A DNA stretch of 64,000 nt, from NCBI RefSeq assembly GCF_023374055.1, contig NZ_JAMBEP010000001.1, positions 1,674,001 through 1,738,000 on the forward strand, in the 5' to 3' direction. Made by a program: the position numbers and the translations under genes. This document shows, in pieces, positions 11,033 through 19,689 of this stretch. The notes under the pieces were generated by a model. That model saw only the letters and a list, made by a program, of their open reading frames with translations, was not told where the DNA came from and did no database searches. This DNA is from Luteimonas galliterrae. Lineage in GTDB: Bacteria; Pseudomonadota; Gammaproteobacteria; Xanthomonadales; Xanthomonadaceae. Positions within the stretch are counted from its first letter, which is position 1; each line of letters starts with the position of its first letter.

Positions 11033-11794
11033 ATGCCTGTCCAAAGCGCCAACTTACGGCAGCGTCCACCCGCGCCCGCAGACGACTGGGCCTTGTTCCT
11101 GGATGTGGACGGCTGCCTGCTCGATTTCTCCGACACGCCCGAAGGCGTGATCGTGCCGCCCGCACTGCCCGTCGCGCTGGGCGCGCTGTCGCGCCGCCTG
11201 GACGGCGCGCTGGCGCTGGTCAGCGGGCGGGCGCTCGCCAGCCTCGATACGTTGTTCGCGCCGCTGCATCTGCCTGCCGCAGGATTGCACGGACTCGAAC
11301 GCCGCCACGGCGATCTGCTCGTTTCGCCGCCGGCCGCGCCCGCCGCGCTGGACGGCATTCTCGATGAAGCGCGCCGGCTCGCCGATAAATACCCCGGCAC
11401 GCTGGTCGAAGACAAGGCGCCGGCGATCGCCCTGCACTGGCGCGCCGAACCGCTGGCCGCCGCCGATTTCGAAGCCTTCGCGATGGCCGCGCTGCTGGCG
11501 CTGCCCGGCTATCGTCTGCAGCACGGCGACCATGTGGTCGAACTGCGCCCGGCGCGGGCCGACAAGGGCGACGCGATCGCGGCCTTCCTCGACGAAGCGC
11601 CGTTCCGCGGCCGCCTGCCGGTGTTCGCCGGCGACGATCTCACCGACGAACATGGTTTCGACATCGTCAACGCCCGCGGCGGCGTCAGCGTGCTGGTCGG
11701 CGCGCGCGAGGCCAGCGCCGCGCGCTTCCATCTCGATAACCCGTCGGCCGTGCGCGCATGGCTCGCCGCAGCAACCGGAGACGCCGCGACATGA
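11033..11794 (+). CDS. otsB: Trehalose-6-phosphate phosphatase OtsB
   Basis: 253 residues of the HAD superfamily. Motif I is LDVDGCL at residues 23-29, with both aspartates kept although DxDGT is changed to DxDGC. The Mg2+ motif GDDLTDE lies near 200. It removes phosphate from trehalose-6-phosphate made by OtsA. The stop overlaps the next start as ATGA, so it is translationally coupled to the GH15 gene, and otsA follows. The gene lacks a visible strong promoter; the REP pair upstream separates it from the DUF937 gene. Identification is firm from motifs and context. Confidence 0.92.
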   Translation: MPVQSANLRQRPPAPADDWALFLDVDGCLLDFSDTPEGVIVPPALPVALGALSRRLDGALALVSGRALASLDTLFAPLHLPAAGLHGLERRHGDLLVSPPAAPAALDGILDEARRLADKYPGTLVEDKAPAIALHWRAEPLAAADFEAFAMAALLALPGYRLQHGDHVVELRPARADKGDAIAAFLDEAPFRGRLPVFAGDDLTDEHGFDIVNARGGVSVLVGAREASAARFHLDNPSAVRAWLAAATGDAAT

Positions 11795-13569
11795 GCGAAG
11801 CCAGCCTCAACCTGGGCCTGATCGGCAACGGCAGCTTCGGCGCGCTGCTCGACGGCAAGGGCCGCGTGGTCTGGGGCTGCCTGCCGGCCTTCGACGGCGA
11901 TCCGACGTTCTGCGACCTGCTGTCGCCCAAGCGCGACGGCGGCTATTACGAAGTCGCGCTGGAAGATTTCAGCGATGCCGAACAACGCTACCTGCCCAAT
12001 ACCGCGATCTTGCGCACGATCCTGCGCGACAGCCATGGCAATGCCGTGGAGATCACCGATTTCGCGCCGCGCTGGCACCGCAACGGCCGCCTGTACCGGC
12101 CGGTGATGCTGATCCGCCGGGTGCGCGCGCTGGTCGGCCATCCGCGCGTCCGCATCCGCCTGCGCCCGCTGGCCGATTACGGCGCGACGCAGCCGGAGAC
12201 CACCTGGGGCAGCAACCACATCCGTTTCCTCGTCCCCGGCTTCACTTTGCGCCTGACCAGCGACGTGCCGGTGCGGATGCTGCGCGACGAGTTGCCGTTC
12301 GCGCTCGACCGCGAGCTGCATCTGGTGCTCGGCCCGGACGAGACGCTCACCCAATCGGTATCCGGCTTCGCGCGCGAGGCCGAAGAACGCACCATCGGCT
12401 ACTGGCGCGACTGGGTGCGTTACCTGTCGATCCCGCTGGAATGGCAGGAAGCGGTGATCCGCAGCGCGATCACGCTGAAGCTGTGCCAGTACGAGGAAAC
12501 CGGCGCGATCGTCGCCGCGATGACCACCTCGATACCGGAGGCGCCGCACACGCCGCGCAATTGGGACTACCGCTACTGCTGGCTGCGCGACGCGGCCTTC
12601 GTGGTGCGCGCCCTCAACCGGCTAGGCGCCACGCGCAGCATGGAAGACTACCTGCGCTACGTGTTCAACATCGCCACCTCCGACGACGGCCTGCAGCCGC
12701 TGTACGGCATCGGCTTCGAGACCGCGCTCGCCGAAGAGGAAATCGACAGCCTGGCCGGCTATCGCGGCATGGGGCCGGTGCGGCGCGGCAATCTGGCCTG
12801 GGTGCAGAAGCAGCACGACGTTTACGGCAGCGTGGTGCTGGCGTCCGCGCAGTTGTTCTTCGACCAGCGACTGGAGAATCCCGGCGACCTGGCCACCTTC
12901 CAGCGCCTGGAACCGCTGGGCGAGCGTGCGTTCGCGCTGCACGACCAGCCGGATGCGGGCTTGTGGGAATTCCGCGGCCGCGCCCATGTGCATACGTACT
13001 CCAGCGTGATGTGCTGGGCCGCGTGCGACCGCCTGGCCAAGATCGCAGTGCAGTTGGGCCTGGGCGAACGCGCCGGCTACTGGCGCGGCCGCGCCGACAC
13101 GATCCATGCGCGCGTGATCGAGCACGCTTACGATGCCGAGCGCGGCCACTTCGTCGAATCGCTGGACGGGCATCGCCTGGACGCGAGCCTGCTGTTGCTG
13201 GCCGACATCGGCTTCGTCAAACCGGACGATCCGCGCTTCATCGCCACGGTCGAGGCGATCGGCCGCGACCTCAAGCGCGGCGACGCGCTGTTCCGCTATA
13301 TCGCGCCGGACGATTTCGGCGATCCGGAAACCAGCTTCACCATCTGCACGTTCTGGTACATCGACGCGCTGGCCGCGATCGGCCGCAAGGACGAGGCGCG
13401 CGCGCTGTTCGAGCGGCTGTTGGCGCGGCGCAACCCGCTGGGCCTGCTGTCCGAGGACTTGGCCTTCGACGACGGCGAGGCCTGGGGGAATTTTCCGCAG
13501 ACGTATTCGCACGTGGGTTTGATCATCGCGGCGATGCGGTTGTCGCGGCCTTGGCAGGACGCCGCATGA
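11791..13569 (+). CDS. Glycoside hydrolase family 15 protein (glucoamylase/trehalase type)
   Basis: 592 residues from an ATG that overlaps the otsB stop (ATGA); an earlier in-frame ATG at 11758 lies inside otsB and is less likely. The N-terminal beta-sandwich begins LNLGLIGNGSFGALL. The (alpha/alpha)6 barrel carries NWDYRYCWLRDAAF near 255, a GLWEFRGR motif near 390 and a closing GNFPQTYSHVGLI near 570, all typical of GH15. Members hydrolyse alpha-glucosidic bonds, and several bacterial ones act on trehalose. Its place between otsB and otsA favours trehalose or a related glucan as substrate, which is inference. No signal peptide, so cytoplasmic. Confidence 0.88.
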   Translation: MSEASLNLGLIGNGSFGALLDGKGRVVWGCLPAFDGDPTFCDLLSPKRDGGYYEVALEDFSDAEQRYLPNTAILRTILRDSHGNAVEITDFAPRWHRNGRLYRPVMLIRRVRALVGHPRVRIRLRPLADYGATQPETTWGSNHIRFLVPGFTLRLTSDVPVRMLRDELPFALDRELHLVLGPDETLTQSVSGFAREAEERTIGYWRDWVRYLSIPLEWQEAVIRSAITLKLCQYEETGAIVAAMTTSIPEAPHTPRNWDYRYCWLRDAAFVVRALNRLGATRSMEDYLRYVFNIATSDDGLQPLYGIGFETALAEEEIDSLAGYRGMGPVRRGNLAWVQKQHDVYGSVVLASAQLFFDQRLENPGDLATFQRLEPLGERAFALHDQPDAGLWEFRGRAHVHTYSSVMCWAACDRLAKIAVQLGLGERAGYWRGRADTIHARVIEHAYDAERGHFVESLDGHRLDASLLLLADIGFVKPDDPRFIATVEAIGRDLKRGDALFRYIAPDDFGDPETSFTICTFWYIDALAAIGRKDEARALFERLLARRNPLGLLSEDLAFDDGEAWGNFPQTYSHVGLIIAAMRLSRPWQDAA

Positions 13570-13602
13570 TGGGCTTGACATCGCATCCGACGGCTTTTTC
13601 TC

Positions 13603-13686
13603 TTGTGGGAGCGGCTTCAGCCGCGAGCTGTTCGCAGAACGAGGTGATTCAAAGCAAAAGCTCGCGGCTGAAGCCGCTCCCACGAA
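13603..13686. repeat. Family A inverted REP-like pair
   Basis: GTGGGAGCGGCTTCAGCCGC faces GCGGCTGAAGCCGCTCCCAC with a spacer of about 40 bases. It sits inside the trehalose cluster, between the GH15 gene and otsA, where its transcript would form a strong hairpin just before the otsA start. Confidence 0.85.
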
Positions 13687-13702
13687 GAGCGAGGCGCCGC
13701 CC

Positions 13703-15076
13703 ATGAGCCGGCTGGTCGTCGTCTCCAACCGCGTCGCCCTGCCCGGCGCTGAACAGGCCGGCGGCCTGGCGGTCGCGTTGAAAGCGGCGCTGCAGGAAAC
13801 CGGCGGGCTGTGGTTCGGCTGGAGCGGCCGCACGGTGCGCGGCAATTCGGGCGAGCTGCACGAGCAACGCGAAGGCGACATCCGCTATCTCACCGTCGAC
13901 CTGTCGCGCGACGATTTCGAGGGCTACTACAACGGCTTCGCCAACCGCACGCTGTGGCCGCTGCTGCATTTCCGGCCGGACCTGGTCGACTACAACCGCG
14001 AAACGCACGACGCCTACCGCCGCGTCAACGCGCTGTTCGCCGAAAAGCTGGCCAAGCGGCTGAAACCGGACGACATCGTCTGGGTGCACGACTACCATCT
14101 GCTGCCGCTGGCCGAGGAACTGCGCATGCGCGGCGTCGAGTCGCGGATCGGCTTCTTTCTGCACGTGCCGCTGCCTTCCGCGGACCTGATCGCCGCGCTG
14201 CCCAGCCACAACCGCCCGTTCGGCGCGCTGACCGCCTACGATCTGGTCGGGTTCCAGACCGAGCGCGATCTCGAACGCTTCCAGGATTATTTGCGGCTGT
14301 ACGCGGGCGGCAAGGTCGTGCGCAAAGGCGTGTTGCTGGACCGCGCCGGCCGCGAATTCCGCGCCGGTGCGTTTCCTATCGGCATCGACACGCCGCGCAT
14401 CGCCGAACTGGCCGCCGATGCGGTGCGCAAGCCCGGCGTCAAACGCCTTCAGGCCAGCCTCGCCGGCCGTTCTCTGGCGATCGGCGTCGACCGGCTCGAC
14501 TATTCCAAGGGCATACCGGAACGCTTCCGCGCGTTCGCGCGCTTCCTCGACCGCCATCCGGAGAAACGCGGCAAGCTGACCTTCCTGCAGATCGCACCGG
14601 TATCGCGCGGCGGCGTCGGCGAATACCGGGCCTTGAAACGCGAGCTGGAACAACTGGCCGGCCACATCAACGGCGGCTATGCGGAACCCGATTGGACGCC
14701 GGTGCGCTACGTCAACCGCAACTACCCGCACGCCACGCTGACCGGCTTCTACCGGATGGCGCGGATCGCGCTGGTCACGCCGCTGCGCGACGGCATGAAC
14801 CTGGTGGCCAAGGAATTCGTCGCCGCGCAGGATCCGGACGATCCCGGCGTGCTGATCCTGTCCAGCTTCGCCGGCGCGGCGCGCGAGCTCGACAGCGCGC
14901 TGCAGGTCAATCCCTACGATCTGGACGGCGTGGCCGATGCGATCGCGACCGGGCTGGAGATGCCGCTGGCCGAACGCAGGAAACGCTGGCGCAAGATGAT
15001 GGAACGCGTCGGCCGCTACGACATCCACGCCTGGCGCAAGGATTTCCTGTCCGCGCTCGCCGCCACGCGCGCTTGA
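13703..15076 (+). CDS. otsA: Trehalose-6-phosphate synthase OtsA (GT20)
   Basis: 457 residues. Motifs of the GT20 family in order: VVSNRVALP at the N-terminus, the glycine loop [11 protein letters not shown] near 20, [10 protein letters not shown] near 130, [10 protein letters not shown]-type segment [14 protein letters not shown] near 265, and [15 protein letters not shown] near 360. It joins glucose from UDP-glucose (or ADP/GDP-glucose) to glucose-6-phosphate. The product is dephosphorylated by OtsB, 1.9 kb upstream. The cluster order otsB-GH15-otsA suggests coordinated trehalose synthesis and turnover, usual for osmotic and desiccation stress. Confidence 0.95.
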   Translation: MSRLVVVSNRVALPGAEQAGGLAVALKAALQETGGLWFGWSGRTVRGNSGELHEQREGDIRYLTVDLSRDDFEGYYNGFANRTLWPLLHFRPDLVDYNRETHDAYRRVNALFAEKLAKRLKPDDIVWVHDYHLLPLAEELRMRGVESRIGFFLHVPLPSADLIAALPSHNRPFGALTAYDLVGFQTERDLERFQDYLRLYAGGKVVRKGVLLDRAGREFRAGAFPIGIDTPRIAELAADAVRKPGVKRLQASLAGRSLAIGVDRLDYSKGIPERFRAFARFLDRHPEKRGKLTFLQIAPVSRGGVGEYRALKRELEQLAGHINGGYAEPDWTPVRYVNRNYPHATLTGFYRMARIALVTPLRDGMNLVAKEFVAAQDPDDPGVLILSSFAGAARELDSALQVNPYDLDGVADAIATGLEMPLAERRKRWRKMMERVGRYDIHAWRKDFLSALAATRA

Positions 15077-15102
15077 GGCGACGGCGCGTTTAACATCGCG
15101 CC

Positions 15103-16212
15103 ATGCGCATCCTCGTACTCGGCGGCTACGGCCATTTCGGCGGCCGCATCGCCCGCAGCCTGGCGGCCGACGCCGGCATGGACATCATCGTCGCCGGCCG
15201 CGATGCCGCGCGCGCGGAGCGTTTCATCGTCGAGACCGCGCTCGGCCGCGAACGTATGCGCGCCGCGCGGCTGGACGTGGAGAGCGACGCCTTCGAACAG
15301 GAACTGCGGGCGCTCGCGCCGGCATTGGTGATCCATACCGCCGGGCCGTTCCAGGAACGCGACTACCGGGTCGCCGAAGCTGCGTTGGCTTGCGGCTCGC
15401 ATTACGTCGATCTCGCCGATGGCCGCGGTTTCGTCGCCGGCATCGACGCGCTCGACGCCAAGGCGCGCGCGACGCAACGCTGGGCGATCGGCGGCGCGAG
15501 CAGCGTGCCGGGGCTGACGGCGGCCGTCGTCGAATCCCTGCGCGAACGCTTTTCGCGGCTCGATGCGGTCCAGACCGGCATCAGCCCGGGCAACCGCACG
15601 CCGCGCGGCTTGGCGACGACGCGCGCGATTCTGAGTTATGTCGGCCAACCGTATGCCGCGCTAGTGAAGGGGGAATGGCGCGACGTGCACGGCTGGCAAT
15701 CGCTGCGGCGCGTCGTCTACCCGGGATTGGGGGCGCGCTGGTTGGCGCGTTGCGAAGTGCCCGATCTGGAGGTGCTGCCGCGCCGCTATCCGTCGCTGAA
15801 AACCTGCGACTTCCGCGCCGGCCTGGATCTGCGCAGGATGCATTTCGGCTTGTGGCTGGGAAGCTGGCTGGTGCGTGCCCGGCTGGTGTCCGGCATGCAG
15901 GGATGGGCCGAGCGATTGCTGGCGATCAGCGAACGCTGGATCGAGAACGGTTCCGATGTCGGCGCGATGCATGTCGGCCTGAGTGGCGTGGACTTCGACG
16001 GCACGCCGTTGCGTTTGCGCTGGACATTGCTCGCACGCGACGGCGACGGCCCGCAGGTGCCCTGCACGGCCGCGATCCTATTGGCGCGCAAGCTGGCGCG
16101 CGGCGAATTGCCGGGCAGCGGCGCCAAACCGTGCCTGGACATGTTCGGCCTGGACGAATTCCTGCAGGCGCTGGATGGTTACGCCATCGAAACCGATTTG
16201 CGAAGGCGGTGA
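15103..16212 (+). CDS. Saccharopine dehydrogenase-like NAD(P)-binding protein
   Basis: 369 residues. The N-terminus MRILVLGGYGHFGGRIARSL is a Rossmann dinucleotide fold with GxGxxG-like glycines, followed by an AGRDAARAERF segment and VIHTAGPFQERDY. This is the arrangement of the saccharopine dehydrogenase NADP-binding family (membrane-associated oxidoreductase branch). The true substrate is unknown; lysine metabolism is not implied by context. In other genomes I recall this domain encoded beside or fused to DUF4166, and a DUF4166 gene lies just downstream, convergent. The gap from otsA is only 26 bases, so co-transcription is possible. Confidence 0.75.
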   Translation: MRILVLGGYGHFGGRIARSLAADAGMDIIVAGRDAARAERFIVETALGRERMRAARLDVESDAFEQELRALAPALVIHTAGPFQERDYRVAEAALACGSHYVDLADGRGFVAGIDALDAKARATQRWAIGGASSVPGLTAAVVESLRERFSRLDAVQTGISPGNRTPRGLATTRAILSYVGQPYAALVKGEWRDVHGWQSLRRVVYPGLGARWLARCEVPDLEVLPRRYPSLKTCDFRAGLDLRRMHFGLWLGSWLVRARLVSGMQGWAERLLAISERWIENGSDVGAMHVGLSGVDFDGTPLRLRWTLLARDGDGPQVPCTAAILLARKLARGELPGSGAKPCLDMFGLDEFLQALDGYAIETDLRRR

Positions 16213-16224
16213 TGGAAACCGCCT

Positions 16225-16315
16225 TTTTGTGGGAGCGGCTTCAGCCGCGAGCTCTTTGCCGCCAGTTCGCGCGACCTGATGGAAAGAGCTCGCGGCTGAA
16301 GCCGCTCCTACAAGA
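16225..16315. repeat. Family A inverted REP-like pair between convergent genes
   Basis: GTGGGAGCGGCTTCAGCCGC faces its complement (with one TCCTACA variant end) across a 35-base spacer. It fills the gap between the saccharopine-like gene and the convergent DUF4166 gene, where it could end transcripts from both sides. Confidence 0.85.
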
Positions 16316-16322
16316 GCGGAGA

Positions 16323-16853
16323 TCAGGCGGGCTCCAGCCAGCCTTCGTAACGGATCAGGCTGCCGATCAGCGGCATCGACGCTTCCACCAGGAATTCGTA
16401 GCGGCCTTCGTGCTCGCGCTCGCGGCAGCGCACATCGGCGAACCACGACGCGGGCAGCGGAACCAGGCCGAACAGGCGCACGCCCACGGTCTGCCACCAG
16501 ATCGCGCCGTCGTGCACGTTCAAGGCGAAGCGGAACTGCATCGGCCCCATGCGTTCGCCCAACTGCCCGCCGCAATCGCGCAATCGCGAACGCATCCGGA
16601 AGCCGCCGAAATCGCGCTGCCAGATTTCGCCGGATGCGTCGGTGTGGAATTCGACCGTCGTCGGCACGTCGACGGCGGTACGCGGGAGCCCGGCGATGGT
16701 CGCGCAAAGCCGGGCGATCGGATTACGGCCGCGCGTGATGGTGGCGCGCCCGGCGTATTTACCGTGTCCGCGAATCGAATGCAGCATGCGCACCGCGGTC
16801 GGCAGACGGAAGAACGGCGCTCCGAGCAGTTTCTGGAAGAGTGTCGAGCTCAT
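16323..16853 (-). CDS. DUF4166 domain protein
   Basis: 176 residues from the ATG at 16851-16853, which overlaps the stop of pgeF (ATGA); the longer frame runs through pgeF and is a shadow. The sequence starts [18 protein letters not shown]. It contains ARATITRGRNPIARL, a QRDFGGFRMRSRL strand and LPLPASWFADVRCRE, which match the DUF4166 family as I know it. No signal peptide or membrane segment is seen. Function is unknown. Coupled translation with pgeF-rluD contrasts with its likely functional link to the convergent saccharopine-like gene. Confidence 0.75.
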   Translation of the reverse strand: MSSTLFQKLLGAPFFRLPTAVRMLHSIRGHGKYAGRATITRGRNPIARLCATIAGLPRTAVDVPTTVEFHTDASGEIWQRDFGGFRMRSRLRDCGGQLGERMGPMQFRFALNVHDGAIWWQTVGVRLFGLVPLPASWFADVRCREREHEGRYEFLVEASMPLIGSLIRYEGWLEPA

Positions 16854-17596
16854 GGTTTCCTGTACACCAGCGTCGCCATGCGGCCGGTGCGCCGGTCGCG
16901 GCGGTGCGAAAAGAAGCGTTGCGGGTCGGAGATCGTACACAGGCCGCCGCCATGGATGCGCCGCACGCCGACGGCCTGCAGACGCTGCCGGGCCAGCGCA
17001 TACAGGTCCACGCGCCAATGGCCCGGGCGCGTGGCGGCGAAGGCCGATCGCGCCTGCGGGTCGCGGGAGACGAAAGCGCCGAAGACTTCCTCGCCGATTT
17101 CATAGGCTCCGGGACCGGCGGCCGGACCGAGCCACGCGACGATGCCGTCCGCCGGCGCCTGCAACGCGGCGACCGTATTTTCGAGCACCCCGGCAGCCAA
17201 TCCGCGCCAACCGGCATGCGCAGCGGCGATCTCGCTGCCGTCGGCGGCGGCGAACACCACCGGCAGGCAATCGGCGGTGAGGATGGCGAGCACGGTCGCC
17301 GGCGCGGAAGTCACGGCGGCATCGGCTTCGGGTTCTTGCATGTCGTCCTTCCGCCCGGCGAAACGGACGGCGCGGGTGCCGTGCACTTGGGCCAACCAAT
17401 GCGGCGCGGACGGCAGCGAAAATTCGGCGATCAGGCGGTCGCGATTCGTCGCGACCGCACCGGCATCGTCGCCGCAGCGCGCGCCCAGATTGAACGCGTC
17501 GAACGGCGCCTGCGACACGCCCGCGCCATGGCGCAGCGTGGTGAAGGCGACCACGCCCGGCGGCGCCGGCCAGTCGGCGGGCAGCGCGGCGTTCAT
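16850..17596 (-). CDS. pgeF: Purine nucleoside phosphorylase/laccase-domain protein YfiH (PgeF)
   Basis: 248 residues. The start ATG at 17594-17596 overlaps the rluD stop. Family motifs are clear: [38 protein letters not shown] and, late, HGGGLCTIS. His and Cys in these motifs bind zinc or copper. Members were called polyphenol oxidases; some act as purine nucleoside phosphorylases, and PgeF edits L-Ser misincorporation in peptidoglycan in E. coli. Which activity applies here cannot be read from sequence. The rluD-pgeF pairing beside bamD is common in gammaproteobacteria. Confidence 0.92.
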   Translation of the reverse strand: MNAALPADWPAPPGVVAFTTLRHGAGVSQAPFDAFNLGARCGDDAGAVATNRDRLIAEFSLPSAPHWLAQVHGTRAVRFAGRKDDMQEPEADAAVTSAPATVLAILTADCLPVVFAAADGSEIAAAHAGWRGLAAGVLENTVAALQAPADGIVAWLGPAAGPGAYEIGEEVFGAFVSRDPQARSAFAATRPGHWRVDLYALARQRLQAVGVRRIHGGGLCTISDPQRFFSHRRDRRTGRMATLVYRKP

Positions 17597-18588
17597 TTCT
17601 TCGCCTGCGCCTGCTTGGCGTCGTCCTGCAGCGCGCGCAACAGATCGCGCATGTCCTGCGGCACCGGCGCGGTGGCGCGCACCGGCTGGCCGCTGACAGG
17701 ATGCGCGAATTCCAGCGTCTCGGCGTGCAGCGCCTGGCGCTTGAAGCCGCGCAAGGCGTCGATCAGTTCCGGCGTCGCGCCCTTGGGCAGCTTCAATGGA
17801 CCGCCGTACAGCGGATCGCCGACGATCGGATGCTTCAGGTGCGCCATGTGTACGCGGATCTGGTGGGTGCGCCCGGTTTCCAGGCGGCATTCGAGCGCGG
17901 TATGGGCACGGAAGCGTTCGCGCAGGCGGTAGTGGGTGACGGCTTCGCGGCCGTCGTCGCGCACGCCCATCTTCAGCCGGTCGCGCGGATGGCGGTCGAT
18001 CGGCAAGTTGGCGGTGCCGCCGGACACCAGCGCGCCGACCACGATGGCCAGGTATTGCCGGTGCACGTCGCGCGCCGACAGCTGCGCGACCAGGGCGGCG
18101 TGCGCGGGCAGCGATCGCGCCACCACCATCGCGCCCGAAGTGTCCTTGTCGAGCCGGTGCACGATGCCGGCGCGCGGCAGCGCGGCCAGGCCGGGGTCTC
18201 GGTGCAGCAGGGCGTTGACCAGGGTGCCGGTCGGATTGCCGGCGCCGGGGTGCACCACCAGGCCGGCCGGCTTGTCGATCACGATCACGTCGGCGTCTTC
18301 GTACAGCACCTGCAGCGGGATGTCTTCGGGCGCGGCGTCGGTCTGCGCGTCGAGCACCACGGCCAGGCTGACGGTTTCGCCGCCGCGCACCGGGTCGCGC
18401 GGCTTCTGGGTGCGGCCGTCGAGCAGGGCATCGCCGGACTTGATCCACTCCGCCAGCCGAGAGCGCGAGAATTCGGGGAAGAGCTCGGCCAGCACCGCAT
18501 CGAAACGGCGGCCGGCGGCGGCCTCGGGCACGCGCGCGGTGCGGGGCGAGATCGCTTCTTGACTGGGGACGGCATCGGCGGCAGGCAT
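17593..18588 (-). CDS. rluD: 23S rRNA pseudouridine synthase RluD
   Basis: 331 residues. An N-terminal S4 RNA-binding domain ([23 protein letters not shown], then [10 protein letters not shown]) precedes the RsuA/RluA catalytic domain. The catalytic motif HRLDKDTSG holds the active Asp, and [20 protein letters not shown] follows. RluD modifies helix 69 of 23S rRNA (positions 1911, 1915, 1917 in E. coli). It is divergent from bamD, exactly as in other gammaproteobacteria, which supports RluD over RluC. It is the first gene of the overlapping rluD-pgeF-DUF4166 unit. Confidence 0.94.
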   Translation of the reverse strand: MPAADAVPSQEAISPRTARVPEAAAGRRFDAVLAELFPEFSRSRLAEWIKSGDALLDGRTQKPRDPVRGGETVSLAVVLDAQTDAAPEDIPLQVLYEDADVIVIDKPAGLVVHPGAGNPTGTLVNALLHRDPGLAALPRAGIVHRLDKDTSGAMVVARSLPAHAALVAQLSARDVHRQYLAIVVGALVSGGTANLPIDRHPRDRLKMGVRDDGREAVTHYRLRERFRAHTALECRLETGRTHQIRVHMAHLKHPIVGDPLYGGPLKLPKGATPELIDALRGFKRQALHAETLEFAHPVSGQPVRATAPVPQDMRDLLRALQDDAKQAQAKK

Positions 18589-18679
18589 GCGGAAGGCTTC
18601 GGTTCAGGCGGCGGGCACGGCGGCCGGCACGGGCTGTTATTATCCGCGGTTCGTGCCCCAAGCGCCCTAACTGTCGCCC

Positions 18680-19546
18680 ATGACCTCACGCCTTGCCCTG
18701 CCGCGCCTGCTGTTGCTCGTGCTCATCGTCGCCATCGCCGCCGGAACGGGCTGCGCGCGGATCGGCAAGATGTTCAAGAAGGGGGACAAGAACGAAGGCG
18801 TGCCGGCCGAACAGTTGTACGACCGGGGCCATAAGTCGGTGATGGAAGAGAACTACGGCACCGCTTCGGAGACCTTCCAGCGCCTGATCGCGCAATACCC
18901 GTACGGTCCCTACGCCGAGCAGGCGCAGGTCGAACTGGCCTACGCGCAGTTCAAGGCCGGCAAGCACGACGATTCGATCTCCACCATCGACCGCTTCATC
19001 CGCACCTACCCCACCCACCGCAACACGGTCTATATGTACTACCTGCGCGGCCTGTCCAACTCGGCGCGCAATACCGTGTTCCTGCAGCAGGTGTTCTCGC
19101 TGGACACCAGCAACCGCGACCTGACCGCGCCGATGCAGGCCTACAACGATTTCAGCATCGTCGCCGAGCGCTACCCGAACAGCCGCTACGCCGCCGATGC
19201 GCGCCAGCGCATGGTGTTCCTGCGCAACCAGTTCGCGCGCTACGAGATCAATACCGGCCTGTACTACCTGCGCCGCGGCGCCTGGGTGGCGGCCGCCGAC
19301 CGCAGCAAATACCTGCTGGAAACCTATCCGCAGAGCGAATACCAGAACGACGCCGTCGCGATCATGGCCGAGGCCTATACCCGCCTGGGCAACCAGACCC
19401 TGGCCGACGACGCCAAGCGCGTGCTGCAGCAGAACGATCCCGACCACCCTTGGCTGTCCGGCGGCTGGCCCAAGGATCCGTCGATCTTCAACCGCCTGAA
19501 CCCGTTCGCGCGCGAACGCCGCAGCGTGTCGCAGCCAGCGAACTGA
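18680..19546 (+). CDS. bamD: Outer membrane protein assembly factor BamD
   Basis: 288 residues. A lipoprotein signal ends in a lipobox with Cys at residue 25 (AGTGC). The body is a series of tetratricopeptide repeats: AEQLYDRGHKSVMEENYGTA, then ETFQRLIAQYPYGPYAEQA. It is an essential lipoprotein partner of BamA in the outer membrane beta-barrel assembly machine, on the periplasmic face. Length is slightly above the E. coli protein (245) because of a C-terminal tail. It is divergent from rluD with about 90 bases between starts and followed by a family C repeat. Confidence 0.95.
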   Translation: MTSRLALPRLLLLVLIVAIAAGTGCARIGKMFKKGDKNEGVPAEQLYDRGHKSVMEENYGTASETFQRLIAQYPYGPYAEQAQVELAYAQFKAGKHDDSISTIDRFIRTYPTHRNTVYMYYLRGLSNSARNTVFLQQVFSLDTSNRDLTAPMQAYNDFSIVAERYPNSRYAADARQRMVFLRNQFARYEINTGLYYLRRGAWVAAADRSKYLLETYPQSEYQNDAVAIMAEAYTRLGNQTLADDAKRVLQQNDPDHPWLSGGWPKDPSIFNRLNPFARERRSVSQPAN

Positions 19547-19558
19547 CCTTGCTGTCCT

Positions 19559-19679
19559 TCCCCCTTTGAAAAAGGGGGATCGAGGGGGATTTGCTTCGCT
19601 GTTGCTTCAAGCAGCAAAATCAAAAGCAAATCCCCCATCGCCCTTCGGGCGATCCGCCCCCTTTTTCAAAGGGGGCAAC
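19559..19679. repeat. Family C inverted repeat between convergent bamD and nadE
   Basis: CCCCCTTTGAAAAAGGGGG with GGGGGATTTGCTT on the left is mirrored by AAAAGCAAATCCCCC and CCCCTTTTTCAAAGGGGG on the right. It has the same design as the copy at 7173 and the same position between two converging genes. Confidence 0.85.
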
Positions 19680-19689
19680 AGCGAGAGCG

